From: Parasphingorhabdus flavimaris
GTDB taxonomy: Bacteria; Pseudomonadota; Alphaproteobacteria; Sphingomonadales; Sphingomonadaceae
Length of the DNA: 64,000 nt
Direction of reading: 5' to 3'
Assembly (NCBI RefSeq): GCF_013371215.1
Contig: NZ_JABWMH010000001.1
Coordinates: 744,001-808,000, forward strand
How positions within the stretch are numbered: the first letter of the stretch is position 1; every line of letters starts with the position of its first letter. Positions 15,343 to 23,911 of the stretch are shown here, piece by piece. The notes beneath the pieces are model-generated. The model worked only from the letters and a program-made list of their open reading frames with translations, searched no databases and was not told the DNA's origin. The position numbers and the translations under genes were made by a program.

Positions 15343-17868
15343 ATGGCAATCTACCATTTCTCTGCAAAAGTCGTGAGCCGCGCCAACGGATCAAGCGCGG
15401 TTGCCTCGGCTGCCTACCGTGCAGCTGAACGCCTTACCGATGACCGGCTTGGGCGCGATCATGACTTCACCAACAAGGCCGGTGTCGTCCACTCCGAGAT
15501 CATGTTGCCCGAGGGTGCGCCGGAGCGACTCGGCGACCGCGAGACGCTTTGGAATGCCGTCGAGGCAGGCGAGGTCCGCAAGGACGCGCAGCTTGCGCGC
15601 GATGTCGAGTTTGCGATTCCACGGGAGATGAACGAGGCGGAGGGCGCACAGTTGGCGCGTGATTTTGTCGCACGGGAATTTGTAGCGCGCGGCATGATTG
15701 CCGACCTCAATGTCCATTGGGATAAGGAGGCAGATGGTAGTCCCAAGCCCCATGCCCATGTCATGCTCTCGATGCGCGAAGTTGGCCCCGAAGGCTTTGG
15801 CCAGAAGGAGCGAGACTGGAACAGCAAAGAGCTTTTGGGCAATTGGCGCGAGAGCTGGGCCGACCATGTGAACACCCGCATGGCCGAGCTGGGCCTTGAT
15901 GCGCGCGTCGATCACCGGACATTGGAAGCACAGGGCATTCCGCTTGAACCGCAGCACAAGATTGGTGCGGTAGGATCACGGCGCGCCATCCACGGCGAGG
16001 ACGCCGAACGCGCCGACGATCATATGCGGATCGCGCGCGAGAATGGCGACAAGATTATCGCCGATCCTGCCATCGCTTTGAATGCGATTACCCATTCCCA
16101 AGCCACATTCACAAAGCGCGACCTTGCCCAGTTTGCGTTCCGGCACAGCGACGGCAAGGATCAGTTCGATGCGGTCATGGCATCGGTGCGCGGCTCGCCT
16201 GAACTTGTCGCATTGGGAAAAGACGGCAAGGATCAGGAACGGTTTACCAGCGCCGATATGATTGCGGTGGAAGAGCGGCTTGGGCTTTCTGCGTCGATGC
16301 TGGTCACCAGCGAGCGACACGGTGTTGCGGATCGTAACCGCCATGCTGCGCTTGATGGCGCAGCCGGACGCGGGATGATTTTATCGGGCGAGCAGCGCGA
16401 TGCGTTCGATCACGTCACTAGCGAGCGCGGTCTTTCCTCGGTCGTCGGATATGCCGGGAGCGGCAAGTCGGCAATGCTGGGTGTTGCGCGGGATGCTTGG
16501 GAGCGTGAAGGCTATAATGTGCGCGGTGCTTCGCTCTCTGGCATCGCTGCGGAAAATCTCGAAGCCGGTTCGGGCATTACGTCACGGACGATTGCTAGTC
16601 TGGAATATCAGTGGAAGCATGGCCGCGAGCAATTGAGCGAACGTGATGTGCTGGTCATCGACGAAGCGGGCCTGACCGGCACGCGTCAGATGGAGCGCGT
16701 CTTATCATCGGCGCGTGATGCAGGCGCGAAGGTTGTGCTGGTTGGCGATCCCGAGCAGTTGCAGGCAATAGAGGCTGGAGCGGCATTCCGCTCGCTCGCC
16801 GAAGCGCACGGCGCGGTTGAGATTACCGAGATTCGCCGCCAGCGCGATGACTGGCAGCGCGGCGCAACCCGTGCGCTTGCCACCGGAAGGACTGGCGAGG
16901 CGATCCATGCTTATGGTGAAAACAGCATGGTTCACAGCGCCGAGACGCGCGAGGATGCGCGCGCTGAGCTTGTTGAGGGCTGGAATGATGCTCGCACCAG
17001 CTACCCTGACAAAAGCCGGATCATATTGACCCATACCAATGCCGAAGTGCGCGACCTCAATATAGCTGCGCGTGACAAGCTGCGCGATCATGGCGAGCTT
17101 GGCGCTGATATTGGCGTCGAAACCGAACGCGGGACGCGCAATTTTGCCAGCGGTGACCGGATGATGTTCTTGCGCAACGAACGCGGCATGGGAGTCAAGA
17201 ACGGGACGCTTGGCACGGTTGAGCAGGTGTCGCCCGGACATATGGCCGTTCGCACAGACGATGGGCGCAGTGTATCGTTCGACCTCAAGGACTATGACCA
17301 TATCGATCATGGCTATGCGGCCACCTTCCACAAATCGCAGGGCGTGACGGTCGATCAGGCGCATATATTGGCAACGCCGGGTATGGACCGGCATTCGGCC
17401 TATGTTGGCCTCACGCGCCACCGTGACGAGGTGCAGCTTCATTATGGCCGCGATGATTTTGCCGACCAGAGCAAACTTGTCCGCACCCTGTCGCGCGAAC
17501 GAGCAAAGGACATGGCGAGCGATTATCCGCTGCCCGATGCCGCAGCGCGCGGCTTTGCCGAGCGGCGCGAGTTCCGGTTTGGCGAAATGACCCGCGATAT
17601 GGTCGTCGAGGCGCGTAACTTGATCGCTGACCCTGACCGGATTGAAGCTTTGCGGGGCCGTCTCGACAAGGCGCTAGGGCGTGAGCCGTCAATAGCGCCC
17701 GAAGCTAAGCGCGGCGCGGACAAAGAACCGGAGAAAGGTCGCGACACCAATGACGCTGCGAGCCGCCTGCACGCCCGCATGGCCGAACTGGGCAAACAGG
17801 TGCGAAAAGACGATGAGCGGGATCGTGACCGCACGAAAGACCGAGACCGTGGAGGGCCAGGACGATGA
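15343..17868 (+). CDS. traA: Conjugal transfer relaxase-helicase TraA (MobA/MobL family)
   Basis: The relaxase nicks oriT and pilots the strand. The N-terminal MobA/MobL domain starts AIYHFSAKVVSR and contains KPHAHVMLSMR near 135-145 with the metal-binding histidines. A RecD/TraI-type helicase follows: Walker A GYAGSGKS near 369-376, Walker B LVIDEAG near 436, GDPEQLQAIEAG and TFHKSQG near 660. The C-terminus is a charged, low-complexity tail and the protein (841 aa) is shorter than Ti TraA (about 1100 aa). ATG 15343 is chosen because it begins the conserved N-terminus; a TTG at 15325 is less likely. The stop overlaps the next ATG by four bases. Confidence 0.93.
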   Translation: MAIYHFSAKVVSRANGSSAVASAAYRAAERLTDDRLGRDHDFTNKAGVVHSEIMLPEGAPERLGDRETLWNAVEAGEVRKDAQLARDVEFAIPREMNEAEGAQLARDFVAREFVARGMIADLNVHWDKEADGSPKPHAHVMLSMREVGPEGFGQKERDWNSKELLGNWRESWADHVNTRMAELGLDARVDHRTLEAQGIPLEPQHKIGAVGSRRAIHGEDAERADDHMRIARENGDKIIADPAIALNAITHSQATFTKRDLAQFAFRHSDGKDQFDAVMASVRGSPELVALGKDGKDQERFTSADMIAVEERLGLSASMLVTSERHGVADRNRHAALDGAAGRGMILSGEQRDAFDHVTSERGLSSVVGYAGSGKSAMLGVARDAWEREGYNVRGASLSGIAAENLEAGSGITSRTIASLEYQWKHGREQLSERDVLVIDEAGLTGTRQMERVLSSARDAGAKVVLVGDPEQLQAIEAGAAFRSLAEAHGAVEITEIRRQRDDWQRGATRALATGRTGEAIHAYGENSMVHSAETREDARAELVEGWNDARTSYPDKSRIILTHTNAEVRDLNIAARDKLRDHGELGADIGVETERGTRNFASGDRMMFLRNERGMGVKNGTLGTVEQVSPGHMAVRTDDGRSVSFDLKDYDHIDHGYAATFHKSQGVTVDQAHILATPGMDRHSAYVGLTRHRDEVQLHYGRDDFADQSKLVRTLSRERAKDMASDYPLPDAAARGFAERREFRFGEMTRDMVVEARNLIADPDRIEALRGRLDKALGREPSIAPEAKRGADKEPEKGRDTNDAASRLHARMAELGKQVRKDDERDRDRTKDRDRGGPGR

Positions 17869-18350
17869 GCGACACGCAGGACGATCCACTGTTGGGGCTG
17901 TTGACCGATATTGCCGAAGGTGTGGCGGCGCTGTCCGCGCGGGTTGATGCAATTGAAGAAAGCGCTGCGGCGCATCAGGAACAGGTCAACGAGGCGCTTG
18001 CCACCATCGCTGAAATCGCCACCCGCACATATTATGTAAGCAAACCGACGAGCGCCTTGCCCGATGATGTCATCAATACAAGTGTGATGGCCGCTATTAT
18101 CGAGCGTTGGCCGAATGATGCGGTTATCACCATGTCGAGGCAAGACCGAAAATTGCTGAATGAACTCGACCGCCAACCCGGCGAGATAATAGATAAGTTG
18201 ATCGAGCGCGCACAAAATAATCCCGATCAGAGCAACGCCAGTCGCCTTCGCATGGCTACGTTTCTCGCCTTGCTCAATCAGGAGAGGGAGCGAAGGCTTA
18301 AAGCTAAGGAGCAAAAGCCTGAACGTGACGCGTTCGAGCGTGAGCGGTAA
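17865..18350 (+). CDS. Uncharacterised coiled-coil protein of the traA operon
   Basis: The start overlaps the traA stop (ATGA), so the gene is coupled to the relaxase. The 161-aa product is soluble: an acidic N-terminal helix with coiled-coil spacing (about 8-50), a middle part with WPNDAVITMSRQDRKLLNEL, and a very charged C-terminus (EKEQKPERDAF-like). I do not recognise a domain. A relaxosome or traA accessory role is suggested only by position. Confidence 0.75.
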   Translation: MSDTQDDPLLGLLTDIAEGVAALSARVDAIEESAAAHQEQVNEALATIAEIATRTYYVSKPTSALPDDVINTSVMAAIIERWPNDAVITMSRQDRKLLNELDRQPGEIIDKLIERAQNNPDQSNASRLRMATFLALLNQERERRLKAKEQKPERDAFERER

Positions 18351-18474
18351 AGGACAATGGTACCAGCAAATCAACATTATGGAGTCATCCGGAACAGAAT
18401 GAATCTAAACGATTATGTTGAATTTGACAGTTTGCTTCTGTTGAAATCCCCACAAACATTGTAAGCAAGAGCAC

Positions 18475-20421
18475 ATGACAACCCTTAATCTACATGCGAA
18501 ACAGGATTTCCTAGAACGAGAAGCCAAAACTAGCGATCCCATCAGAGCTATCTCGGAACTGGTTTGGAATTCTTTGGATGCCGAAGCGACTAGTGTAAGC
18601 GTCGTTCTTGAAAAAAATGGATTAGGTGGACTTTCAGCAATCACCGTCACCGATAACGGCCACGGCATAAAATTCGAACAAGCTAATCACGATTTTGGTA
18701 ATTTGGGAGATTCTTGGAAACGCAATGCACATCGAACGAGCGACCTAAAGCGAGCAATTCATGGCAAGGAAGGTCGCGGTCGGCTCCGATTTTATTCTCT
18801 GGCCCAGCGTTGTAAATGGCAAACCACTTTCGAATCTGACGAAGGTTTAAAATCATTCGACATTGAAATTTTTGCTAACGCATTGGAACGTTGTGAAGTT
18901 TCTAATGTTAAATCTCCGAGCAACGAACATACAGGAACGATTGTTCGGCTCCAAAATCTAAAAGATACCTTTGACAATCTCGACAGTGTCGATGCCTTTC
19001 GAGAATTCAGTTCAATCTTTGCACCATACATATTGCAATACACTGATGCTGAACTTTGGTATAATGGATACAAAATTGATCCCAATATAATCGTCGAGCG
19101 ATGGCACGAATTACCGCAAGATGATATTCAGCTTCCGAACAGAACAGTCTCGGATTTACGGCTAAAAGTCATCGAATGGAAGAACTCCATCGACGCTAGA
19201 CAAATTCATTTCGGTGGAGAAGATGGTATTGTATTGGGTTCGCAAGCGGCACACGTCACGGCACCCGGATTTGAATTCTCAGCATATGCATACAGCTCCT
19301 ATTTTCAAGAGCTTGCAGATAAAAATCTACTGGAACTTGATGATCTTAATGATCCAGAATTTCTTATTGTTATCAATCACATTCGAGACGAGTTGGGTGA
19401 CTATTTTCGACAGCGTCAAAGTGAAAAATCACTTGGTGTTATCCAAGAATTGAAAGATGCTGGTGCCTATCCATATGAAGGTGATCCGAAAGATGAAATT
19501 GAACGACGAGAGCGGCAAGTTTTTGACATAGCTACTTACGCTGTTTCATCATATTCGAAAGATTTCACAAAAGCGGAACCTTCATTGCAAAAAATGACAC
19601 TAACGCTTTTGAAGGAGGCTATAAAGCACAATCCAGATGAGTTATCGACCATTCTTCAAGCTGTCGTAAACTTACCGAAAAAAAAGCAAACCGAGTTTTC
19701 AGCGCTTCTGAAGAAAACGGAACTTGGAAATATTATCAATGCATCAAGTTTAATATCAGAGCGTATTGTTGTTTTAGAAATTCTCAAAGGCATTGTTTTT
19801 AATCCCAAGTACAGGAACACTGTCAAGGAACGTGGCGAATTAGATGTTCTGATAAGGGACCACACTTGGCTTTTTGGAGAGCAATTTCACATAACCTTGT
19901 CCGAAGTTGGTCTCACACGGGTTATGGGAAGGGTTTCCGAAGAGGTGGCGTCAAAAAGAAAAGGGCGAAAAATTACAAAGAAGGATGGGAAAACGGGCAG
20001 GGTGGATAATTTTCTTGGACGCTTAGTTCCTAATCCAGACCCGGCAAAAAGGGAGTACTTATTGATCGAACTGAAAAGACCATCGCTTACAGTGGCTCGA
20101 AAAGAGTTGGATCAGGTGGAGGACTATATGAATGCCATTAAGGATGAAGATGATTTCGCCAGAACTGATACCACATGGCATTTTTACCTGATTTCCGGTT
20201 CACATGCCAATGAAATTGATAGTCGAGTAAATCAAAAGGATCGACCTCAAGGCTTGTTTTTGGAAGGCGAGAATTACAAAGTCTGGGTGAAAACATGGTC
20301 TGAAATTATTAGGGCGAATGAGGCCCGCCTAAAATTCGTTCAAGATCAACTGAAAATTGAGGTTTCTGACAGCGAAATTGAGGCTAGAATTCAAGAACTT
20401 CAGAAACTCGTGACGAAATAG
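18475..20421 (+). CDS. GHKL ATPase fused to a Shedu/DUF4263-like nuclease domain
   Basis: The 648-aa product opens with a GHKL (Hsp90/MutL-type) ATPase: ISELVWNSLDA (about 24-35, Bergerat N box) and VTDNGHGI (about 58-65), then GKEGRGRLRF (glycine-rich box). The middle is helical. The C-terminal part has LDVLIRDHTWLFGE, then RVDNFLGRL (about 508) and YLLIELKRP (about 528-536): the D...ExK pattern and the surroundings of Shedu/DUF4263-type PD-(D/E)XK nucleases. GHKL ATPases joined to nucleases occur in several anti-phage systems. Base composition is much more AT-rich than its neighbours, a sign of separate transfer. No obvious ribosome-binding site precedes ATG 18475. It appears to act alone. 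Confidence 0.8.
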   Translation: MTTLNLHAKQDFLEREAKTSDPIRAISELVWNSLDAEATSVSVVLEKNGLGGLSAITVTDNGHGIKFEQANHDFGNLGDSWKRNAHRTSDLKRAIHGKEGRGRLRFYSLAQRCKWQTTFESDEGLKSFDIEIFANALERCEVSNVKSPSNEHTGTIVRLQNLKDTFDNLDSVDAFREFSSIFAPYILQYTDAELWYNGYKIDPNIIVERWHELPQDDIQLPNRTVSDLRLKVIEWKNSIDARQIHFGGEDGIVLGSQAAHVTAPGFEFSAYAYSSYFQELADKNLLELDDLNDPEFLIVINHIRDELGDYFRQRQSEKSLGVIQELKDAGAYPYEGDPKDEIERRERQVFDIATYAVSSYSKDFTKAEPSLQKMTLTLLKEAIKHNPDELSTILQAVVNLPKKKQTEFSALLKKTELGNIINASSLISERIVVLEILKGIVFNPKYRNTVKERGELDVLIRDHTWLFGEQFHITLSEVGLTRVMGRVSEEVASKRKGRKITKKDGKTGRVDNFLGRLVPNPDPAKREYLLIELKRPSLTVARKELDQVEDYMNAIKDEDDFARTDTTWHFYLISGSHANEIDSRVNQKDRPQGLFLEGENYKVWVKTWSEIIRANEARLKFVQDQLKIEVSDSEIEARIQELQKLVTK

Positions 20422-20642
20422 GCGTATCTGTCGCCGACATTGACCGCGTCCCGACTTTCGATGTCGTTCAAGTCACCGATAAGGTTCAGTACAGTTTCCT
20501 CCAGCCCGTCGAGCCGCGCTCCATTCCGGTTGCGCATATCGGAAAGCGTGGTCTGCGATTGATTGAGCAGGGCTTGGTTATCTGCGCTGGCATGGAAACG
20601 GATGCTAACATGTAAGGCGCGGGGAATTTGGAGGTTTTTCAT
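20400..20642 (-). CDS. Small uncharacterised protein, 80 aa
   Basis: This frame on the minus strand ends 22 bp inside the tail of the ATPase-nuclease gene, in a convergent arrangement. Its third codon positions are GC-rich, unlike the AT-rich neighbours, and it starts with ATG AAA AAC, which supports coding. The sequence has a helical centre (SDMRNRNGARLDGLEETVLNLIG). No family is recognised. A perfect 8-bp hairpin (20654-20675) lies 12 bases before its start and includes the only plausible ribosome-binding bases. Confidence 0.45.
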   Translation of the reverse strand: MKNLQIPRALHVSIRFHASADNQALLNQSQTTLSDMRNRNGARLDGLEETVLNLIGDLNDIESRDAVNVGDRYAYFVTSF

Positions 20643-20653
20643 GAGATAGAGCG

Positions 20654-20675
20654 CCTTTAGCGTTGAAGCTAAAGG
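20654..20675. repeat. Perfect 8-bp inverted repeat
   Basis: CCTTTAGC (20654-20661) pairs with GCTAAAGG (20668-20675) around a 6-nt loop. It lies between two minus-strand frames, so it may end the upstream transcript or control the small gene starting at 20642. Confidence 0.5.
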
Positions 20676-20734
20676 GATCGGCCAGCTTGGTGCGTAATTG
20701 TGTGGTTATTCCGAGATAATATACTAAGTCAAAG

Positions 20735-21157
20735 TTATTCTTCAACAATATAAAATTCTATATAGCAATTTAGAAAAATTTGGGTGCTACACCATCTTGC
20801 TCCCCAGTTCCTTGTTCCTGAGCGATTTCTAACCGTCCCTCCTGTCCAGCCAGACGTCTTAACTATTGCGCCCGGACGCCCCTCAGTTTGACCTTTTTTG
20901 AACCGATCAAATAACTCCTGCACTTTTCGGTCAGTTTTGCTTGAACAGCCGGAAACTCCGCGCCACAAATCCTCCAATGTTTTTTCGACTCTAAGAACCT
21001 TATAATTTTCAGGCACAGATTTATCGGATTTATGTTCTGTTAAAGCGATGTCCTCAGAATTGTCATTCTCCACAACAAAAACGTCATCTTCATTTACCAG
21101 ACTTGCCAAGCTATCGTCTCCCCTTATTATTTTTAACCATTCGAAGCGTAGTATCAC
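20735..21157 (-). CDS. Uncharacterised AT-rich island protein, 140 aa
   Basis: The frame has a GTG start at 21157 and no strong ribosome-binding site, so the start is uncertain. The product is charged and soluble, with an acidic N-terminal third (residues 15-45), a central lysine-rich helix (TLEDLWRGVSG-CSSKTDRK) and a C-terminal part rich in Gly, Arg and Trp ending in FYIVEE. The AT-rich composition matches the adjacent ATPase-nuclease gene, so both may have arrived together. I recognise no domain. Confidence 0.45.
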   Translation of the reverse strand: MILRFEWLKIIRGDDSLASLVNEDDVFVVENDNSEDIALTEHKSDKSVPENYKVLRVEKTLEDLWRGVSGCSSKTDRKVQELFDRFKKGQTEGRPGAIVKTSGWTGGTVRNRSGTRNWGARWCSTQIFLNCYIEFYIVEE

Positions 21158-21925
21158 TTTCAGTTATTGTCAAAATTGCAATTAGCGTGAGCATTTATGT
21201 GAAGCGCGATTTTACCGAGAATAATATTCTGTTAATGTCGGACGGAGCGCGAACGCATTGGCTTTTCTGATTGCTTTCATCTGCAATTCAGATGGTACAC
21301 TGATGCCAAAATTGGACAACATTTTCCCGAATATAATGATGCTAGCTGATCAGATGCCGCGAAGCCATCTTCAAACCCAAGGAAAGTGATTGGGGCACGA
21401 GCCGCGATACCTTGTAGGGCTGCTGTCGGATCATTGCATTCATTCGTCGGTATCGCTTGAAAGCAGCCGGTCCACTGTCGGCGCTACAAGCAACGAAATG
21501 ATAGACAAAAGAGGCTCTTGCTGCCAAACGCAGATGCTCACTCAAACTTAAAAAACTGCACGGAACCCTAATTTATTCTACACAGTTCCTGCACAGGTAA
21601 AATATGTCGATTATTATCAAGCAAAATCAACATAATACAGAACTACCGTCCTTAGTTCAGGATGACGAAGGGAGGGAGCTTCGGGCAACATTCCAGCCCC
21701 TCCTCTTCAGAGGAGGGGATTCAAGGGGTGGTGGCGATGCGCAAGCATCGCTCGCGTCAGCGAACAAGGGGGCGTGCGGCGGATGGAAGCTTTGATTATC
21801 GGGAATTGCATTTCGCCGTGAGAAACCACCCCAACCCCTCCTTTGAAAAGGAGGGGCTTATTTGGAAGCGCCCCCTTCAAAAAACCGCTTTCCTACACCA
21901 CCCCGAATATGCCTTAATCGGCCCC
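21158..21925. other. 768-bp junction region between island and chromosome
   Basis: No gene is well supported. A 67-aa minus-strand frame (21342-21545) has only a TTG start and no family match. The right half holds three clear hairpin repeats (21697-21718, about 21733-21751, 21835-21856). No tRNA, integrase or attachment repeat is seen, so the island boundary cannot be fixed. Confidence 0.5.
21697..21856. repeat. REP-like cluster of palindromes
   Basis: CCCCTCCTCT-TC-AGAGGAGGGG (21697-21718) and CCCCTCCTTT-GA-AAAGGAGGGG (21835-21856) are near-identical perfect hairpins in the same orientation, about 138 bp apart. Between them GCGATGC-GCAA-GCATCGC (about 21733-21750) is a third perfect hairpin. 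This is the layout of a dispersed palindromic (REP/BIME-like) repeat unit. Confidence 0.75.
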
Positions 21926-22405
21926 ATGACCGACACCCGCCCCGACCCCCGCAGCGCCGCGGTCCAGAACCGCCGCGTCTCCCGTATCCCCGCTTTCACC
22001 CCCGTCCCGCTGCGCGCGCGCAGGGACGGCTGGACGCCGGTCCGGCAGGCGGAATTTCTCGGCCTGCTGGCGCAGACCCGCTCCGTCAGCAAGGCGGCGG
22101 CTTTTGTCGGGATGAGCAGAGACAGCGCATACCGCCTGCGCCGCAAGCCGGGGGCGGAGGAATTTGTTGCGGCCTGGGACGCGATATTGGGTGTGCCGGA
22201 GAGCCGGCAGCCAAAGATTACACTAGAGACGCTTTTCCAGCGGATCAGGCAGGGCCGCTACCGGCCGGTCCTGCGCGGCGGCCGCTATGTCGCAACGATC
22301 AAAAAACCGGACAATCATGCGCTTTTGACGCTGCTCGGGCGGCTCGACCGGCTGGTGCCGCCGGGGGAGGATTGGGGCGAGGAACCGGAAGGTTACAGAA
22401 AATAA
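21926..22405 (+). CDS. Uncharacterised helix-turn-helix-like protein (paralogue of 29946-30719)
   Basis: ATG 21926 is chosen; the longer open frame from 21662 runs through the repeat hairpins. The 159-aa product holds a block DGWTPVRQAEFLGLLAQT (residues about 34-51) followed by VSKAAAFVGMSRDSAYRLRRKPGAEEFVAAWDA, reading as a helix-turn-helix-like DNA-binding unit. The same block recurs in the gene at 29946. The rest is basic, with no enzyme motif. The family is seen in sphingomonads but has no known role; a regulator is a reasonable guess. Confidence 0.75.
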   Translation: MTDTRPDPRSAAVQNRRVSRIPAFTPVPLRARRDGWTPVRQAEFLGLLAQTRSVSKAAAFVGMSRDSAYRLRRKPGAEEFVAAWDAILGVPESRQPKITLETLFQRIRQGRYRPVLRGGRYVATIKKPDNHALLTLLGRLDRLVPPGEDWGEEPEGYRK

Positions 22406-22501
22406 AAGCGTGCGTCTGTGTAAAGTTCGGCGCGTGATTTGCTATCGCGGCCCAACAGGCGTAGCAATGCGCCACTCGCGGGTCGTAACGGGAGAATAAT
22501 C

Positions 22502-22894
22502 ATGATCGGACGTTATAGCTTTCTGCAAGTCGCCCTGGTTCTATTCGGAGCGATTTTCTGCCTCGTCTATCCGCTGGCGCTGGTCTGGCCCTCGGGCTGG
22601 ATGTGGCACGAAGGACCGCCGGTTGCCTCCCATTATTATGTGATGATCCTCGGCATTTACCTGACCCTCGGCCTGATGCTGATCCGCGCGGCCGCCAATC
22701 CCGCGGCCAATCGCTCGCTGATCTGGTTCACCATCTGGTCGAGCGTGGTCCACGCCGGGATCATGGCGGTGCAGGCGATGCAGAATCCGGAGCATATCGG
22801 CCATATGCTCGGCGATGTGCCGGCACTGTTGCTGGTCGCCGTGGTGCTGGGCGTGCTGATGCCGAAAGCGGATATCGACGTCCGGGCGATGTAG
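22502..22894 (+). CDS. Four-helix membrane protein (DUF6632-like)
   Basis: ATG 22502 lies after a GGGAG-AATA stretch and gives 130 residues. Four hydrophobic helices are visible (about 8-26, 44-62, 72-92, 104-122), with HEGPPVASHYYVMILGIYLTLG between the first two. The protein is small and all-membrane, and I know no function. It precedes the DUF1772 gene by 28 bp and probably shares its transcript. Confidence 0.7.
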   Translation: MIGRYSFLQVALVLFGAIFCLVYPLALVWPSGWMWHEGPPVASHYYVMILGIYLTLGLMLIRAAANPAANRSLIWFTIWSSVVHAGIMAVQAMQNPEHIGHMLGDVPALLLVAVVLGVLMPKADIDVRAM

Positions 22895-22922
22895 ATCGAA
22901 GGATAACAGCAGGAGAAGCGCG

Positions 22923-23405
22923 TTGCAGGACGTCATCACCGCAACCCTCTGGTTCGCAGCGATATCGGTCGGCCTGATGGCGGGGGTCTATTTCGCCTTC
23001 TCGGCCTTCGTCATGCAGTCGCTCGACGCGGCGGGGCGGGCGACCGGCATGGCCGCGATGCAATCCATCAACCGGATCATCGTCAGGTCGCTGTTCCTGC
23101 CGCTGTTCTTCGCCAGCAGTCTCGCCTGTCTGTTGCTGGCGGTCTTTGGCGTCATGCAGTGGGGCAGTGCCGGATCGTGGCAGATGGTGATCGGCGGGAC
23201 GCTCTATCTGGCCGGGATGCTGGCGGTCACGGCGGCCGCGAATGTCCCGCTCAACAATGCGCTGGAAGCGACGGATGCCTGTGGCCCGGACGCCGAGGCG
23301 ATGTGGCGCCGCTACATGCTGCGCTGGCTGCCGTGGAACCACGTCCGGACCGTGAGCTGCACGGTTTCGCTGGTCCTGCTGGTCGCTGCCATAGCTGTCC
23401 GGTGA
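22923..23405 (+). CDS. DUF1772 (anthrone oxygenase-like) membrane protein
   Basis: The start is TTG at 22923, supported by AGGAGAAG upstream. The 160-aa product has four membrane helices and the family's features: GVYFAFSAFVMQSL in the first helix region, a middle N-R-I-I, the NVPLNNAL motif near residue 105 and a W-x-x-WNHVRT segment before the last helix. The family includes small oxygenase-like integral proteins; the substrate is unknown here. The stop overlaps the GTG start of the next gene. Confidence 0.8.
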   Translation: MQDVITATLWFAAISVGLMAGVYFAFSAFVMQSLDAAGRATGMAAMQSINRIIVRSLFLPLFFASSLACLLLAVFGVMQWGSAGSWQMVIGGTLYLAGMLAVTAAANVPLNNALEATDACGPDAEAMWRRYMLRWLPWNHVRTVSCTVSLVLLVAAIAVR

Positions 23406-23908
23406 CCATCGTCATTCGCCCCGAACGGTCCGCCGATCACGCAGCAATATATGACATCACAAAGCGCGCCTTTGCGCCGATGCCCTTTGCCGACGGCAAT
23501 GAACAGGATCTGATCGGCCGCTTCCGCGATGCCGGGGCACTGGCGCTTTCGCTGGTCGCGGAGCAGGACGGGATCGTGGTGGGGCAGGTGACCTTTACCA
23601 AGGCCTTTGCGGCGGATGGCAGTTCGGGATATTATGCGCTCGGTCCGGTTGCGGTGGAGCCGGAGCTGCAGGGGCAACATATCGGCAGCAAGCTGATCGA
23701 TGCGGGGCTGGCGATGCTTCGCGAGCGCGATGCGGCGGGATGCGTGCTGGTCGGTGATCCGGCTTATTATCGCCGCTTTGGCTTCAGGCTCTTTCCGAAC
23801 CTCTGCCCGGAAGGTGAACCGGCTGAATATTTCCAGCTATTGCCCTTGCGGGTGACGGAACCGCACAGCGTGATCGCGTTTCATCCGCTATTTCATGGTG
23901 CGGCGTGA
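23402..23908 (+). CDS. GNAT family N-acetyltransferase
   Basis: The GTG at 23402 overlaps the previous stop (GTGA), giving 168 aa. The acetyl-CoA loop is recognisable as LGPVAVEPELQGQHIGSKLIDAGL (near residues 80-103), and the C-terminal part ends in a short GDPAYYRRFGF motif, the pattern of the YhbS-like subgroup. It would acetylate a small molecule or protein amine; the target is not evident. It is the last gene of a three-gene plus-strand run. Confidence 0.85.
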   Translation: MTIVIRPERSADHAAIYDITKRAFAPMPFADGNEQDLIGRFRDAGALALSLVAEQDGIVVGQVTFTKAFAADGSSGYYALGPVAVEPELQGQHIGSKLIDAGLAMLRERDAAGCVLVGDPAYYRRFGFRLFPNLCPEGEPAEYFQLLPLRVTEPHSVIAFHPLFHGAA

Positions 23909-23911
23909 CAG

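Larger units (their letters stand above)
1..21600. mobile_element. Mobilisable genomic island or integrated plasmid segment (left end outside window, right end approximate)
   Basis: This region carries a mobilisation set (traG, traD, traC, an oriT-like site, traA), a plasmid-type SSB, a DUF3768 protein and several defence-like genes. The content changes abruptly to ordinary metabolic genes after about 21.9 kb. I see no integrase, no mating-pair (virB/trb) genes and no flanking tRNA or attachment repeat inside the window, so the exact right boundary is inferred: it lies between the last island-like gene (ends about 21157) and the chromosomal gene starting at 21926. Several genes here (18475-21157) are clearly more AT-rich than the rest of the window, which fits recent transfer of a cargo segment. 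Confidence 0.6.

Noticed and set aside
21342-21545. 67-aa minus-strand frame at the island border
   Set aside because: It has only a TTG start and a weak leader and no similarity I can name; it might be a remnant but cannot be supported.
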